A stretch of 64,000 nt of DNA from Dipteris shenzhenensis (lineage: Eukaryota; Polypodiophyta; Polypodiopsida; Gleicheniales): assembly GCA_047967505.1 (NCBI GenBank), contig CM106541.1. One strand, written 5' to 3'. The first letter of the stretch is position 1, and the number at the start of each line of letters is the position of its first letter. The notes under the pieces were generated by a model. That model had not been told where the DNA came from. It made no database searches and saw only the letters and a program-made list of their open reading frames with translations. Below are positions 22,043-32,257 of this stretch, in pieces. Made by a program: the position numbers and the translations under genes.

Positions 22043-22063
22043 CCTCTCTCTCTCTCTCTCTCT
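22043..22063. repeat. (CT)n tail of LINE-B copy 3
   Basis: About 10 CT units directly after the shared 3' UTR sequence. Confidence 0.9.
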
Positions 22064-22079
22064 CCCCGCAAGTATAGGC

Positions 22080-22359
22080 TGTAGTGGGACCTCCATGGGG
22101 CATTATCCCATATATGACTTGCATTGTTGGATATGGATAGGATACCAATGGCTACATTATTAATTTTACACCCCGGTCTCGATCTATAAAATGTCAAGGC
22201 ATTCAATTGTGTGACAATCTTGGAAGTTTCAAGTAACATGCTTCCATTACATTATTCTGAGATCACAATCCAGCAAGGATCTTTCTTCATCTGTCCCCCT
22301 CACCTTTTCCTCTCCCCCTCTATTCCCCACTCTTGTTGGCCAGTTAGGCTCCCTTTACA
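22080..22359 (+). repeat. Putative 5' LTR, plus strand
   Basis: Starts TGTAGTGGGACC and ends CCCTTTACA, about 280 bp, with a TATA motif at 22184 and a perfect tRNA-iMet primer site two bases after its end. No second copy was seen in the window, so the left edge is inferred from TG and normal copia LTR length. Confidence 0.5.
22184..22193 (+). promoter_or_regulatory. TATA box of the LTR
   Basis: CTATAAAATG about 175 bp before the LTR end. Confidence 0.5.
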
Positions 22360-22361
22360 AT

Positions 22362-22373
22362 TGGTATCAGAGC
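22362..22373 (+). promoter_or_regulatory. Primer binding site (tRNA-iMet)
   Basis: TGGTATCAGAGC, exact match to the plant initiator tRNA-Met primer site. A short ATG frame (MAKMKAKWLALYS) follows at 22380 but stops after about 45 residues. Confidence 0.75.
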
Positions 22374-23709
22374 TCCCTCATGGCAAAGATGAAAGCTAAG
22401 TGGCTTGCTCTCTATTCCACCTTCTGCTCTGAACTCTTCTGTCTAAAAACTGCAGCAAGAGTTCTTCCATCCAAACTCTACCTGCGAGCAACAACTGGTG
22501 GGAATATCTGCAATTGACTTGGCACCCCTATGAAGGGGCATTTCACCAAATTACTCAAAAACCTAGATTTACATCATTGCAATAGCCTTATAAAATTTTC
22601 CATTTGAGTGATATTGACGATATTTGTCCCTAGAGCACAGTATTTCCCAGGTATGTACTCTGTCTGCCCTGACTCATCCATAGGAGGGAGCTCAATCGTA
22701 ACAGTCACCTCACGTCCAATTCAATAAACATACCTGGAAATTTTGGGGGATCCCATGAACCTCCACCTCCTCCTGAACTGTTGCTGATGCCTAGGTTTGT
22801 GAGGTTTCAGGAGCATGGCAGAGAGAGCCTACTCGGGATCGGCCAGTGGTCATCCATTTCCAAGACACACAGGCCTGCCTTGTGGCGCTACATAGACGTA
22901 TAGTACCCCGCAACCATCCCCAGATTCACCTGGATTAGGATCTCACAACTCTACAGGTAGAAGAGATACACACCTGTTAGAGTTAGTCATCTCGTCTATG
23001 TACAGTAGGGAGAGGGAGAGGGGGCTTCTATGTGGGTGTACCAGCCCAAAGAGTAGTATTTGGTTAGATGGGGCCCTAGCCAGGGCACATTGCCACAGTT
23101 AGAGGCTGAGTTTGTTAGGCCTGGTTGAGGCTGATTTAGGCCTGGTTTGAGCCCACAATCAAGGCCAAAGGCCAGTTAGAGGTGTGGTTTGGTCTGGTTT
23201 GGGACCCTGACCAGGTTAGTGTCAACAGACCTGAACAGGTATCTTGGGTCAGCCAGGCCACATCAGCAGCCCCCTGCCCCTATAGATAGGGCCATTTGGG
23301 CTCCTCTCATGAGTAGTCAGTGGAGCAGATTTTTATCACTTGTTGGGCAATCTTGTTCGTAGTCTCCAGTAGATCCTAGACAATTGGTTGCACAGTTTCC
23401 ATCCCTGCAGTTGTATCATCTTGTAATTGAGATTTTCTCAGCAATTCCATGCAAGTTTTATTCAGGTGTCCATTGTCTCTTCCTCTATCACATTTTCCTA
23501 TGTTGGAGTTTGCTTGGTGTGCTCTCAGTTTGCTGTTCGCATTCCACTCCACTGTCACAGCACCCTACTACAGCAGAGGGATGTCACCCGCAAGGATAGG
23601 CATCTCGACAGACACATCCACCTAGGGGGACAAGGCCTATGAGACCCTGACTTGCACTACTTGGTACCTTACAGTCAGACCTAGGAACCTTCTCCAAGTC
23701 ACACCCTGG
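22374..23709. other. Unassigned internal/LTR-like DNA
   Basis: No gag or pol motif could be read after the primer site. The part at 22950-23360 is rich in repeated ggcctggtt/ggccaggt words and has ctatagataggg near 23281, in the style of the GC-rich LTRs elsewhere in the window. It leads up to the target duplication of the nested LINE at 23710. Confidence 0.35.
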
Positions 23710-23720
23710 ACCAGACACTG

Positions 23721-24185
23721 TTTTTTTTTTTTTGCCAAAAAGAGACTTCTATTAAGTATTAAAGAAAATCGTTAGAGCAAGCTCCATACGGGAATACGGG
23801 ATACACCATGCAATGCATGAAAAGCTCAAGAGCCAAAAAGAAAGGATTGGGGCTGATAATGCCATCCCAATCCGATAGCAACCTCCGAGAAAAAGGGAGA
23901 ACCCCTCCAAACTCGAAGAAATACAGTCCTCCTAGAAGAGGCTGCCCGTGAAGGGCCCTGCATGCTAGCCCATATGGCTATCAAAGTGTGAACTGTGTCA
24001 CTCCAAATACCCGTGAACACCTGTAATGGGTGTATCTAGGTGTCATCCAAGGCCTCTGTGCATCTGGCTCTCCAGATGTGCCAAGAGGAAATGCTAGCCA
24101 AAATCTCCCAAGAGGTGTCCACTGAAACATGTGAAGCTCTGAAAGGAATATGTGGTACATCCTGAAGAGAGCAGGGCTCTATCAC
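23721..24185 (-). other. LINE-A 3' end and poly-A tail
   Basis: Downstream end of ORF2 (a W-H-I-W-R-A-R-C tail motif near 24080) plus 3' UTR ending ...TTAATAGAAGTCTC before the A-run. Similar to the 3' end at 15890-15942. Confidence 0.75.
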
Positions 24186-24536
24186 CTACCGGCGGATCGA
24201 GAGTGCCCAAGAAGAAGGCTCACCCTCATAAAACACCTGGGGCCCAGTAAGTAATAACCATGCAACCGAGCCCGAAGTCATGAAGAAAGGGGAAGTAAGA
24301 AAAATGCTGAGTATCCGAGCAACTCCTTTCCAAACAATTCTCGCTTGATTGCAGTCCCAAAGGCAAAGTCGCACTGACTCCTCTGCAGAATGACAGCGAG
24401 GGCAAGTGGGATCAGCCCCAAATCGTGATCTCCACAGGTTCACTGCAATCCCTCCATGAATGAAAAGCCAAAAAAAAAGAGTGATCTTTCTATTTCTAAG
24501 GGATTTCCAGAGCCTCCTCCAGAAATTCCTATGCAA
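24186..24536 (-). pseudogene. LINE-A ORF2 zf-RVT domain
   Basis: Open frame of 116 residues with FWRRLWKSL, then KITLFFWLFIHGGIAVN and CPRCHSAEESVRLCLWDC, the C-x2-C...H/C...C zinc motif of plant LINE zf-RVT (here the expected His reads R-L-C-L-W). It is continuous with the RT region except for frame breaks. Role: C-terminal nucleic-acid binding of the LINE ORF2 protein. Confidence 0.8.
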
Positions 24537-24741
24537 ATCTACCGTGATGAAGAAGCTATCCCAATGGGGGGGCTCTGGAGGGAATCCAACCTCTACTGCT
24601 CAGCTGAAATCTCCTGGCATTACCAACCGTGAAATGAAAGAAAGGAATCCCCCTCTCTCGGTGCCCATGATCTATCCACTCCCACTCTCCTGGGTCCCAC
24701 TGCAAGCACCTGATAGGTGCACCTCCATATAACCACAACCT

Positions 24742-25569
24742 CTAGGATCCCACGGCCAAGAGCAGAGGGTCGGGGTCTAAGTACCACTGCAAGCCCGCTC
24801 CATGGTCCACAAAACCAGCAATCCTGATAGGCTGAAAGGCAATCTCTAGAAGAATATCATCCGTGGATCTAGAGGGTATACCTCCATCCCCAACGTCAAA
24901 GACTAGAGCATCTTTCCCGAGATCTCGAAGAGCGATCACCTGTAGAGGAACTGTTGTCCTCGAAAAAGCTCCCATCCAAGTGGTGGAAGTAATAGGCATC
25001 TCAACTGTCCATTCCACGAGGATGGCTGCATCTATCTGCTGAATCCTACGTGCTACCCCTCTGAGGTGACTCACGGACTGTAGCCTCTGATCCTCAAGTA
25101 GCCTAATAAAAGCCTTCCAAGTGCCTACTGTGTAGGCGGGGCCTCTCTCCCATCTAGACCACTCCATATAATGGGAAGCGCCCAGTGCTCTACCATGCTC
25201 ATCAAGTATACTATCGTTCCGAATGATCAGCTGCCTATCAATCTCTTCAAGGGTAGAGGGCGGAACCCTTCGAAGAGTGTTCCTGAAGCTCCCCCAAGCT
25301 TTTAGGATGGCAGTCATGAGAGGAGAGGCAGGAGACCTGAGAGAGGCGGAAGTAAAAATCCAGTGAGGGCTTTCCACCCAATCATCTCCCAAGGTAGGTG
25401 TGCAAGCCTGAATGCATCCAAAAAAGAAATCCTTCCAAGGAACCTGCCCAGGCATGAGTCCCCTCACCACCACCTTACAAAGCAATGCCCTGCATTGCAA
25501 GTCCGGGTCAATGATATTAAGGCCCCCTTCCCATGTAGGGAGAATAATGGTCTCCCAGGCCACCCTCAC
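24742..25569 (-). pseudogene. LINE-A ORF2, region after RT
   Basis: A 275-residue open frame. It starts VAWETIILPTWEGGLNIID, the W-x-x-I-C-x-P-K-x-x-G-G-L-G motif that follows the RT thumb in L1-type plant LINEs, and continues through a long connector of no known fold. The upstream end is in another frame, so an indel separates it from the RT. Confidence 0.8.
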
Positions 25570-26738
25570 TACAACATCTGCTATGCATCAAGTCCACTCC
25601 ATAAAAAATTCCTGACTGGTCTAATTAGCTGAGTGATGCCATCCCTAGACCGGCACCAGCAAGAACAGACAAACCAGGCGGTGGCCAAGAGAACCTAGTT
25701 CACTACCACAACTCTAGAGGCAAGGTCGAGTTTGGCTGAGCTCCAAAAAAGGAGCTTTTTTCTTATACTTTCTAGTACTGGGGCAAACTAATGTGCTGGA
25801 GAGATGCTCGATCCTACCTGGCATCCCAAATATCTGACAGGAACACCCCTCTGAATTAAGGAAAAGCCAAAGTCAACTCCCTATCCTAGAGTATCCTCAT
25901 CACTGATCCAAAAGCCAAAGGATATATGCCAGTTAATGTGTGCCCCTGCAGCTAAGCAAAAAATATCCAAGGCTTTCCGGAAAGAATCAAGTGACTATGA
26001 AGAGGCGTCAATAAAAATAGCAGTGTCATCCGCCAACTCACAGTCAAGAAGCCCATGCTCCTGTCTCAAGGGCAATCTCAACTCATAAAGCTCAGACTGA
26101 GATCTAAGGAAGATACTCATAGCTTCTGTCACAAAAAGAAAGAGGAAGGGGGCTAAAGGTCATCCCTGATGAACTGATCTGGAAATCGGAAATCTGTCAC
26201 CCCTTACCCCTCCAATCAAAACCTGGCTGTGGGCTGATCTGTAAAGGGAGGCCACCCCTCTAACCCATGCATCTGAAAATCCAAATCGTAGAAGAGTGCC
26301 CTCAAGAAAACCCCAATCTTCTCTATCATAGACTTTCTCAAAGTCCAGGAGTAGAACTACCAGCCTTTGCCCGCTCTGCATAGCCCACTCTCTGGCTTCC
26401 CAAAAGGAAAAGATATTATCAAATATGCTCCTGCCATGCACAAAGCCTGTCTGAGTATCATGGATGAGGTCTGGAAGAAGGGGCTGCAATCGAATGCTGT
26501 TCGCCTTGGCAAAGATTTTGTATAGAGTGCCCAAAAGAGTGATGGGTCTCCAATGAGATACAAAATTCATGTTGCCACCTTTCGGGATAAGGTGTATGAG
26601 TCCCTCGGTCAGTGAGTCAGGCATCTCACCCGAGTCCCAAATGCCCTGCAGGGCTGAAGTAATATTATCATATCCCAAAAGGCTGTAAAAAAAGGAGTAA
26701 GACCATCAGAACCAAGGCATTTGCCCTTATGAATGGCG
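25570..26738 (-). pseudogene. LINE-A reverse transcriptase
   Basis: Blocks in order on the minus strand: GLIHLIPKGGNMNFVSHWRP (I-P-K...R-P-I-S-L), QTGFVHGRSIFDNI, VVLLLDFEKVYDREDW (first Asp), SRSVHQG followed by a stop where C-P-L-A-P should begin (about 26160), and ELADDTAIF with both catalytic Asp at 26025-26030. The catalytic core is thus complete apart from one stop codon after Q-G. It would prime cDNA synthesis at the nick made by its endonuclease. Confidence 0.85.
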
Positions 26739-26900
26739 ACCTTTCAGGATAAGGTGTATGAGTCCCTCGGTCAGTGAGTCCGGCATCTCACCCGAGTCCC
26801 AAATGCCTTGCAGGGCTGAAGTAATATTATCATATCCCAAAAGGTTGTAAAAAAAGGAGTAAGACCATCGGAACCAGGGCATTTGCCCTTATGAATGGCG
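26577..26900 (-). repeat. 162-bp tandem duplication in LINE-A RT
   Basis: Units 26577-26738 and 26739-26900 are the same length (54 codons, so in frame) and differ at about six sites. The duplicated part encodes the region just before the I-P-K-x-G block. Confidence 0.9.
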
Positions 26901-27137
26901 GAGAGAGCAGTCTTGAACTCTGTGTTGGTAAAGCGTGCATCAAGTGAGCATATCATCTCTGGTGTGACCAACACAGGTAAACTCTGCCAAATTTCATCTC
27001 TAGCCACATCTCTGGCCTGTGTGTCAGGATCTACGGAAAGAAGGGAGGCATAGAAATTTGTCACTAAGTGCATGAAGGTATCTGAATGAGACTGCAAAAC
27101 GCCGTCAGAGTCAATAAGCTGCCTGACACTCTCTCTA
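26901..27137 (-). pseudogene. LINE-A ORF2, N-terminal RT region
   Basis: RQLIDSDGVLQSHSDTF, then FYASLLSVDPD and FKTALSAIHKGKCPGSDGL (family A-x-x-x-L-x-x-x-K-S-P-G-P-D-G). It is the usual linker-to-RT transition and continues on the other side of the family-B insertion. Confidence 0.85.
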
Positions 27138-28535
27138 TCCTCTTCTGCTACTGGTCTTCAGCGACACTTGGATGGACTTCAGGCCTTCTGTGATACACAT
27201 GACTTGAAGGTCAACCTTGGGAAAACCAAGGTAATGATCTTCAACACTTCGAGACCCGCTATGCACCGAGAGCAGTTCCTCTTCGCCGGCGACCCTGTTG
27301 AGATAGTTGACTCCTACACATACTTAGGCATTGTCTTCTCAGGCCCGATCTTCACGATGCGCTCGGCCATGCAGGCCAGGATCAGCCGGGGATACGCCGC
27401 TCTTGCCAGGCTGGAGCGACAGTGCTACCACTCCCACTTCCAGGACCCGCGGACCAAGTCTCTCCTTTTTTATTCTTTGGTCTGCCCAGCAGGCATGTAT
27501 GGTAGCCCCTGGTGGGGAGTCGACCTTCCAGACACAGAGTGGGCTCGAGTTGAGCGCCTGCAGATACTGATGTTTTCTCGGATGATCCGTAGCAAACCAT
27601 CGGTACCACACTAGATCATTCTAGCAGAGTTCGGCGCCTCACCCCTACAGCTTGATGCGGCTTTTCAGGCTATCACCTACCTCCACAGAGTCAGGGATTT
27701 TGGCTCCTCCGCTGACGGTCGCCTCCGCCTACCTTGGTTAGCCCTATCCTCCTCTATGGCCTTATCCGTTGATGGGGACCAGCGATGCTGGTATAGTCAT
27801 CTTTCCAGTTGGTTCACCCGACTGGGCCTTGACTTAGACCGGTTGCCTCCTTTTCACTACAGCCTCGACGCTCCACCATCTCCTCTCTCCCCCACTGACC
27901 AGGAGGTCAACCGGCTCATTCGGGCGGATCTGCTCCAGCTCCACACCTGGCGGACATGGTTTCTTCACTCCGAGCTTCCTGTGAAGCTCGACTTCTACCG
28001 CCGACACTGCCTCCAGATCTCACAGGAGGGCTTCATCACACCTCCGGGTTACACACAACTTCATCTACCACATGTGCTCCGGATCTCCCTCGGTCAGTTT
28101 AGGGTCTTGTCACACCGATTACGGATCGAGAGTGGACGCGCAGAGGGTATCCCACGAGAGGACCACCTTTGCCCACTTTGCGACTTACAGGAGATCGAGT
28201 CGGAGGAGCATTTTGCTTTCAGATGTCCTATCTATTATGCCATTCGAGGCCGATACCACTGCCTCTTCCACAAAGGATTCGGCTCCCTCCCACACATGCT
28301 ACAATTCCCAGATCAGCGGTGCCTTGCCGCTTTCTTACATGAGATGACCCGCCACCGAGATACTTCTCTCCGAGCACGGCGACACGAGCAGCACACACAG
28401 CGTGAGGACACCCAGCGGCCTATCACTGACTTCTTTCAGCCACAGGATACCTCTTCTCAGTCTAGCCGACGACGCGGACGTGAGCGAGAGCCAGAGCCAC
28501 GACAGTTGCGTCAGCGGACAGACACACACATCTAG
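27138..28535 (+). pseudogene. LINE-B ORF2 C-terminal part, one stop
   Basis: A single open frame of about 465 codons broken only by TAG at 27612. The aligned copy 1 has CAG (Q) there, so a C-to-T change explains it. Contents: LKVNLGKTKVMIFNTSR (end of RT palm), SYTYLGIVFS, LARLERQCYHSHFQDPR, SKPSVPH-stop, FGASPLQLDAAFQAITYLHR, LIRADLLQLHTWRTW, QFRVLSHRLRIESGRAEGIP and zinc motif CPLCDLQEIESEEHFAFRC (C-x2-C-x9-H-x4-C), then a Gln/Arg/Ser-rich basic tail ending at 28535. This is the best view of the C-terminal half of the family-B protein. Confidence 0.85.
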
Positions 28536-28992
28536 GTCCATGACATCTCGTCTCTACTCTCGGCCCGCCCCACTGGGGTTACCGTTGCCCTCATCCACAG
28601 GGCCACCCGTCGCCCCCGACGACCGAGCTCGACTAGGCCGCGTGACGTCAGAGGCCAATCATCTATCGCAGGGTTTTTTCCAACTTCCCATTTGACGGCC
28701 CCTCTATGATTGGTCTCTGACGATCACCACCTGCACATGTATACTGTATCTCCCCCCTCTGCCCCATTTTTTTTTGTGCCCCCCCCTTCTTCTTCTTTGT
28801 ATCATCTGGAGGTAGACACATTTTTTGTATCAGGACTAGACACATAGTCCTTCATAACCTCTTTTTTGTAGAAATGGTTGGTTGGCCCGTTTTGAGACCA
28901 CCACCGTTATGCTCATTGTATCAGTTATCTTTAGCCTCATAGACCTTCACGGTCTCCCGAAGACTTTAATAAACTTTCTTTCTTTCTTTCTT
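28536..28992 (+). other. LINE-B copy 4 3' UTR and microsatellite tail
   Basis: About 440 bp without a frame, ending TTAATAAACTTTC then (TTTC)n. The words ATAGAC..CACGGTCT..CCGAAGACTTTAATAAAC match the end of copy 1 (ATAGACGCATCGGTCTTCCAAAGAATTTAATAAAC pattern). Confidence 0.8.
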
Positions 28993-29000
28993 TCTCTCTA

Positions 29001-30173
29001 CTATGTCTGGGACCAAGTGTACAGAAAAAGTGTTTATTGACTCTCCCTCCCATCTGTATCCAAAAGGACTCCCGTGCATGGAAGGCATACTCTGCTCTCT
29101 GATCAAGCAATGTCTGCAAGTGAGCCCTTGCCGTAGCAAGGCACTCCTATACCCAAGCATCTGATGGTCATTTCTGCTCCTCCCTCTGCAAGGCTGCCAA
29201 CTGCCGGCGGATACCAATCTCCCGCCTGAGTACCTCACCTCGCCGAGCACTAGCAACAGAGTGATAAAAGTCGTTGATACTGGCAAGTGCTGTGGCCACA
29301 TGTGAAGGACCGGCCACCCCCCCTGCATGTGAGAAACCCAAATCTCCAAGACTGCCTCTGTGAGAGTCTCATCCGTGTATAAGGCATCGGGGATCCTGAT
29401 ATCGTGAGACCGTCCTCTCAGATGGGGCTCTGAGATGGACAAAACTACCTGAAAATGGTCAGAAGTAGAAACCCCAGGTGCAATGCAAACTGTCCCCCCT
29501 CTATCAAGAGCCAAGCATCCACATAGAATCTATCAATCCAGGCATGGATAGGCATCTATACCCTATGGTTCGACCATGAAAACAAAAGTGACTGAGACTG
29601 AACATGAAATGCATCATCTGACCAAACATCTCTGCCACTGAACCTGAACAAGAAGGCATCCCAAGCTGCTCTCTCGAGGGAATGAATACCACCTTCTCTG
29701 CCCCCTTGCTTATCAAAAGGTTCCTCAACCATGTTGAAGTCACCTCCAATTATCCACGAATCTGCAATGTCAGCCCACGAGAGCAACTCTTTTCAAAACA
29801 GAACACGGTCCCCTCTATTGTTCGGAGCATAGAGGTTGAGGAAACCAACCTTACGTCCGTCAATCAGAAGTAAAACCCACTGGGCCCTAGAGGGGGTTGT
29901 GGTACCGTGTCCAATGATCAGAGGGAGAATGGAATCTAAAACTGATATGCATGTACCTCCTCTGAATCCCAAGGCAGGAAGCCAAAAAGTCCAGCTTGAA
30001 AGCAGCTTACCTGACTTGGAGCAATCTCTGACATCCAATTTGTGTTCCTGAAGAAAAAGAATGTCTAGGGAACCACCTGAAACACCTGGATGGAGCTGAT
30101 TCCTGATTAGCTGACTGCGACGGCGATGAGGGATGCCACCCAATCCCTGTATATTCCAACTGGCTATCCTCAT
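29001..30173 (-). pseudogene. LINE-A ORF2 endonuclease domain
   Basis: The minus-strand frame opens MRIASWNIQGLGG at 30173 and shows the apurinic-type endonuclease blocks in order: S-W-N-x-x-G-L (N ligand), LFLQEHKLD (catalytic Glu), FLNLYAPNN, SWIIGGDFNMVE, FSWSNHR with a nearby D-R-F-Y-V, and TSDHFQVVLS (S-D-H). It then leads into GGRVNKHFFCTLGPRHSR, the x-D-x-N-T-K-F-F-H linker motif. Frame changes occur near 29790 and 29500. In an active element it nicks T-rich target DNA. The start ATG overlaps the ORF1 stop (ATGA). Confidence 0.88.
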
Positions 30174-30283
30174 TGGCGGGAGAAAGCGGGTTGGAATACC
30201 TTACCCAACCTGGTGGCGGAAAAAGAACCCTCCACCGGAAATGACCTCTTGCCATACACACGAGGTCCAAGGGGAGGAAAGTC
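30170..30283 (-). pseudogene. LINE-A ORF1, C-terminal end
   Basis: The last 37 codons of ORF1, cut off from the rest by the copia insertion. They read in frame with 43796-44143 across the aagtc target duplication and end at TGA inside ATGA, the start of ORF2. Confidence 0.8.
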
Positions 30284-30535
30284 TATTAGCACCTATGTAT
30301 TGGGAGTGTAGGGTGACACCTTAGGTGTAGGCCCGGGGCACTTTTTACTCCAACTAGTGGAGGTTTTTTCCCCCGAGCTTGGCAGGCACACTTCCATGTG
30401 ACCTGCAGGGTGTGCTTAGCAAGCACAACCTTATCCATGTATATGATGTGACTTTAGTCACATCTTCTGAATCATTCAATTATTCGAGCTTTTTGTGCTT
30501 GCTCTCTCCTCGTGTGTCTCGTCTCTGCACCAACA
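30284..30535 (+). repeat. Copia 1 5' LTR
   Basis: Begins TATTAGCACC where the 3' LTR has TGTTAGCACC, so the terminal TG has become TA. Ends CTCTGCACCAACA. Partner of 43539-43790. Confidence 0.93.
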
Positions 30536-30537
30536 AA

Positions 30538-30549
30538 TGGTATCAGAGC
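30538..30549 (+). promoter_or_regulatory. Primer binding site (tRNA-iMet)
   Basis: TGGTATCAGAGC two bases after the LTR end. Exact match to the initiator tRNA-Met type. Confidence 0.9.
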
Positions 30550-31843
30550 GTTGCCTTTGACCGATGCTACGTGAAGCTTCCAGCCGCCATCCCCCGTCAC
30601 CTTGCTCGTGGTGTTGCTCTCTGCTGGGCGGCCTGCTGCTGTCCGCACAGAAGTGTGTACGTGGAGCTGTTGCTTCAGAACCATCCCGTGGAAGAGAGAC
30701 TTGCTGCCTATCAGCTGCTCGTGGAGCTGCCGCTAATGCCTAAGCGTTGCGCCATTGTGTGAAAAAGAACGAAAAGGCTAAAGATACAAACAAATGCCGT
30801 GATTATGGTTGAACATAAGAAGGAAAAAATCAAGGCAGCTTGGTATAGGTGCATGTGGATGCCTATGGGGCTATGTGCTTGCCACTATTTGTCTTCTTAA
30901 CAGCCTTTTATGCAACTTTGGTGTACAGATGAAATGCCAAAGTATCATAATAGATAACTTAAGCAAGTAACATGGGATGCGAGAGTTAAGATCTATCGTG
31001 GAGCTGCCTGGCTGTTTTGCTTCAGAACGGGCTGACTACGCTTTTGCCTCCACAAGCAGTCACACCCCTGTGGAAGCCGTCGTCTGCTCCTGCTACCGTA
31101 GCCGCTGCTGTGCACTGCTGCCTACGCCTGTGCCTCAATAGGCCATCGCCCTGCCTGTGGTTGCTGACACCTGTGTGGAAGCGCCGTTGCCACGTGACTT
31201 GTGCCGTCTCCACCTGATCTTCCCCGACGACTTGCTCTGCTCTAGCTCGACACCTACGTGTGAAGCCTCTTCTTGTGGAGAGCTCCCTACACTGTGCCAT
31301 TGTGAAGACACGCTGCCTACGCCTATGCCTCACTTGCTGCATTGCGCCATCGCCCTAGCCTTGTGCCAACGCCTGTGGACACATTGTTGGGAGGCTGCCA
31401 CTCTTGTGCGACGTGAAGCTAGGCGACTACTGCCTTTGCACAGGACAGGCTACCTATGCCTGTGCCTTAATTGGCCGTAGCTCTGTCGTGGAAACACGCA
31501 GCCTGTGACCTGCGCTCCTGCTGGCAGCCACCCCTACCATCTTGTCGTGGATGCTATGCGATATTCGTGTCCATCCGCTCCTGCTGTTCAAGCGCATTCG
31601 CCTGTGAAGCTATTGAAAGCTGGTTGTTGCAGGTCTGAGAGTGGAACTTACCTCTCATTTTTGTGGCTTTTTGGTACGTTATGGTGGTTTTGGCCTGTGT
31701 GCCTCGGGGTATTTCTCTTTATTTTCAGGTACATAGTCATTCAGGGCAGAATCAGAGAAGTCTGAGCAGAAGGTACATGCCCTATTGGTCTTGAGATATT
31801 TGCCTTGGGATTTGTGCATTTTGAAAAATTCTGTGCAATTGCA
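30550..31843 (+). other. Copia 1 leader
   Basis: About 1.3 kb between primer site and gag, unusually long for copia. GC-rich with repeated gctgcc/tgcgcc/tgtggaag words (31000-31600). No supported protein. Confidence 0.6.
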
Positions 31844-32257
31844 ATGGTAGAAAGGGATGTATTTGGACTGCTCTCTGCAGAAGATAAGTTGGATGGCACC
31901 AACTATCCTCTCTGGTCGTACATGATGCGACATGTGCTTGTGGCCAAAGGCTTTTGGGGCATTGTGGATGGCACTCAGTTGCGTCCACATGCACCAACAA
32001 ATGCTCCTTCACCTAGTTCAGAGGGTGAGTCATCTCGGATTACAGAGATATCACAATCACCTACTCCAGAGCAGAGTCGATGGGATGGCCGAGATGCCAA
32101 TGCACATGCCTTGATTGCATTATCTGTTAAAAGAAGCATTATTCCTCACATCCGGTCATGCAAAACAGCAAGGGCAGCTTGGGAAAATTTGGCAAAGTTG
32201 TACCAAGTCAAGAATGAAGCCCGTGTGGCATACTTGAAGAGGAAATTGGAGACTCTT
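31844..32257 (+). pseudogene. Copia 1 gag, N-terminal part
   Basis: Starts at ATG 31844 (MVERDVFGLLSAEDKLDGTN). Shows the copia gag signature L-D-G-x-N-Y-x-x-W, then VAKGFWGIVDGT, ALIALSVKRSIIPHI and ARAAWENLAKLYQ. It stops in the ctctt target duplication of the gypsy insertion. The frame continues exactly at 41021, so the gypsy landed between codons of one gag gene. Role: capsid of the retrotransposon particle. Confidence 0.9.

Larger units (their letters stand above)
27138..28992 (+). mobile_element. LINE family B, copy 4 (5'-truncated, youngest-looking)
   Basis: Inserted in the opposite direction into the LINE-A ORF2. The 8-bp word tctctcta stands on both sides (27130-27137 and 28993-29000). 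Starts in the RT just after the Y-A-D-D box, has one long frame, and ends ...GAAGACTTTAATAAACTTTC followed by CTTT/CTCT repeats instead of poly-A. GC content is higher and the frame cleaner than in other copies. Matches copies 1, 2, 3 and 5. Confidence 0.88.

Noticed and set aside
31157-31480. 107-codon frame in the copia 1 leader
   Set aside because: No domain, high GC third positions in all frames, located between primer site and gag where no gene is expected.
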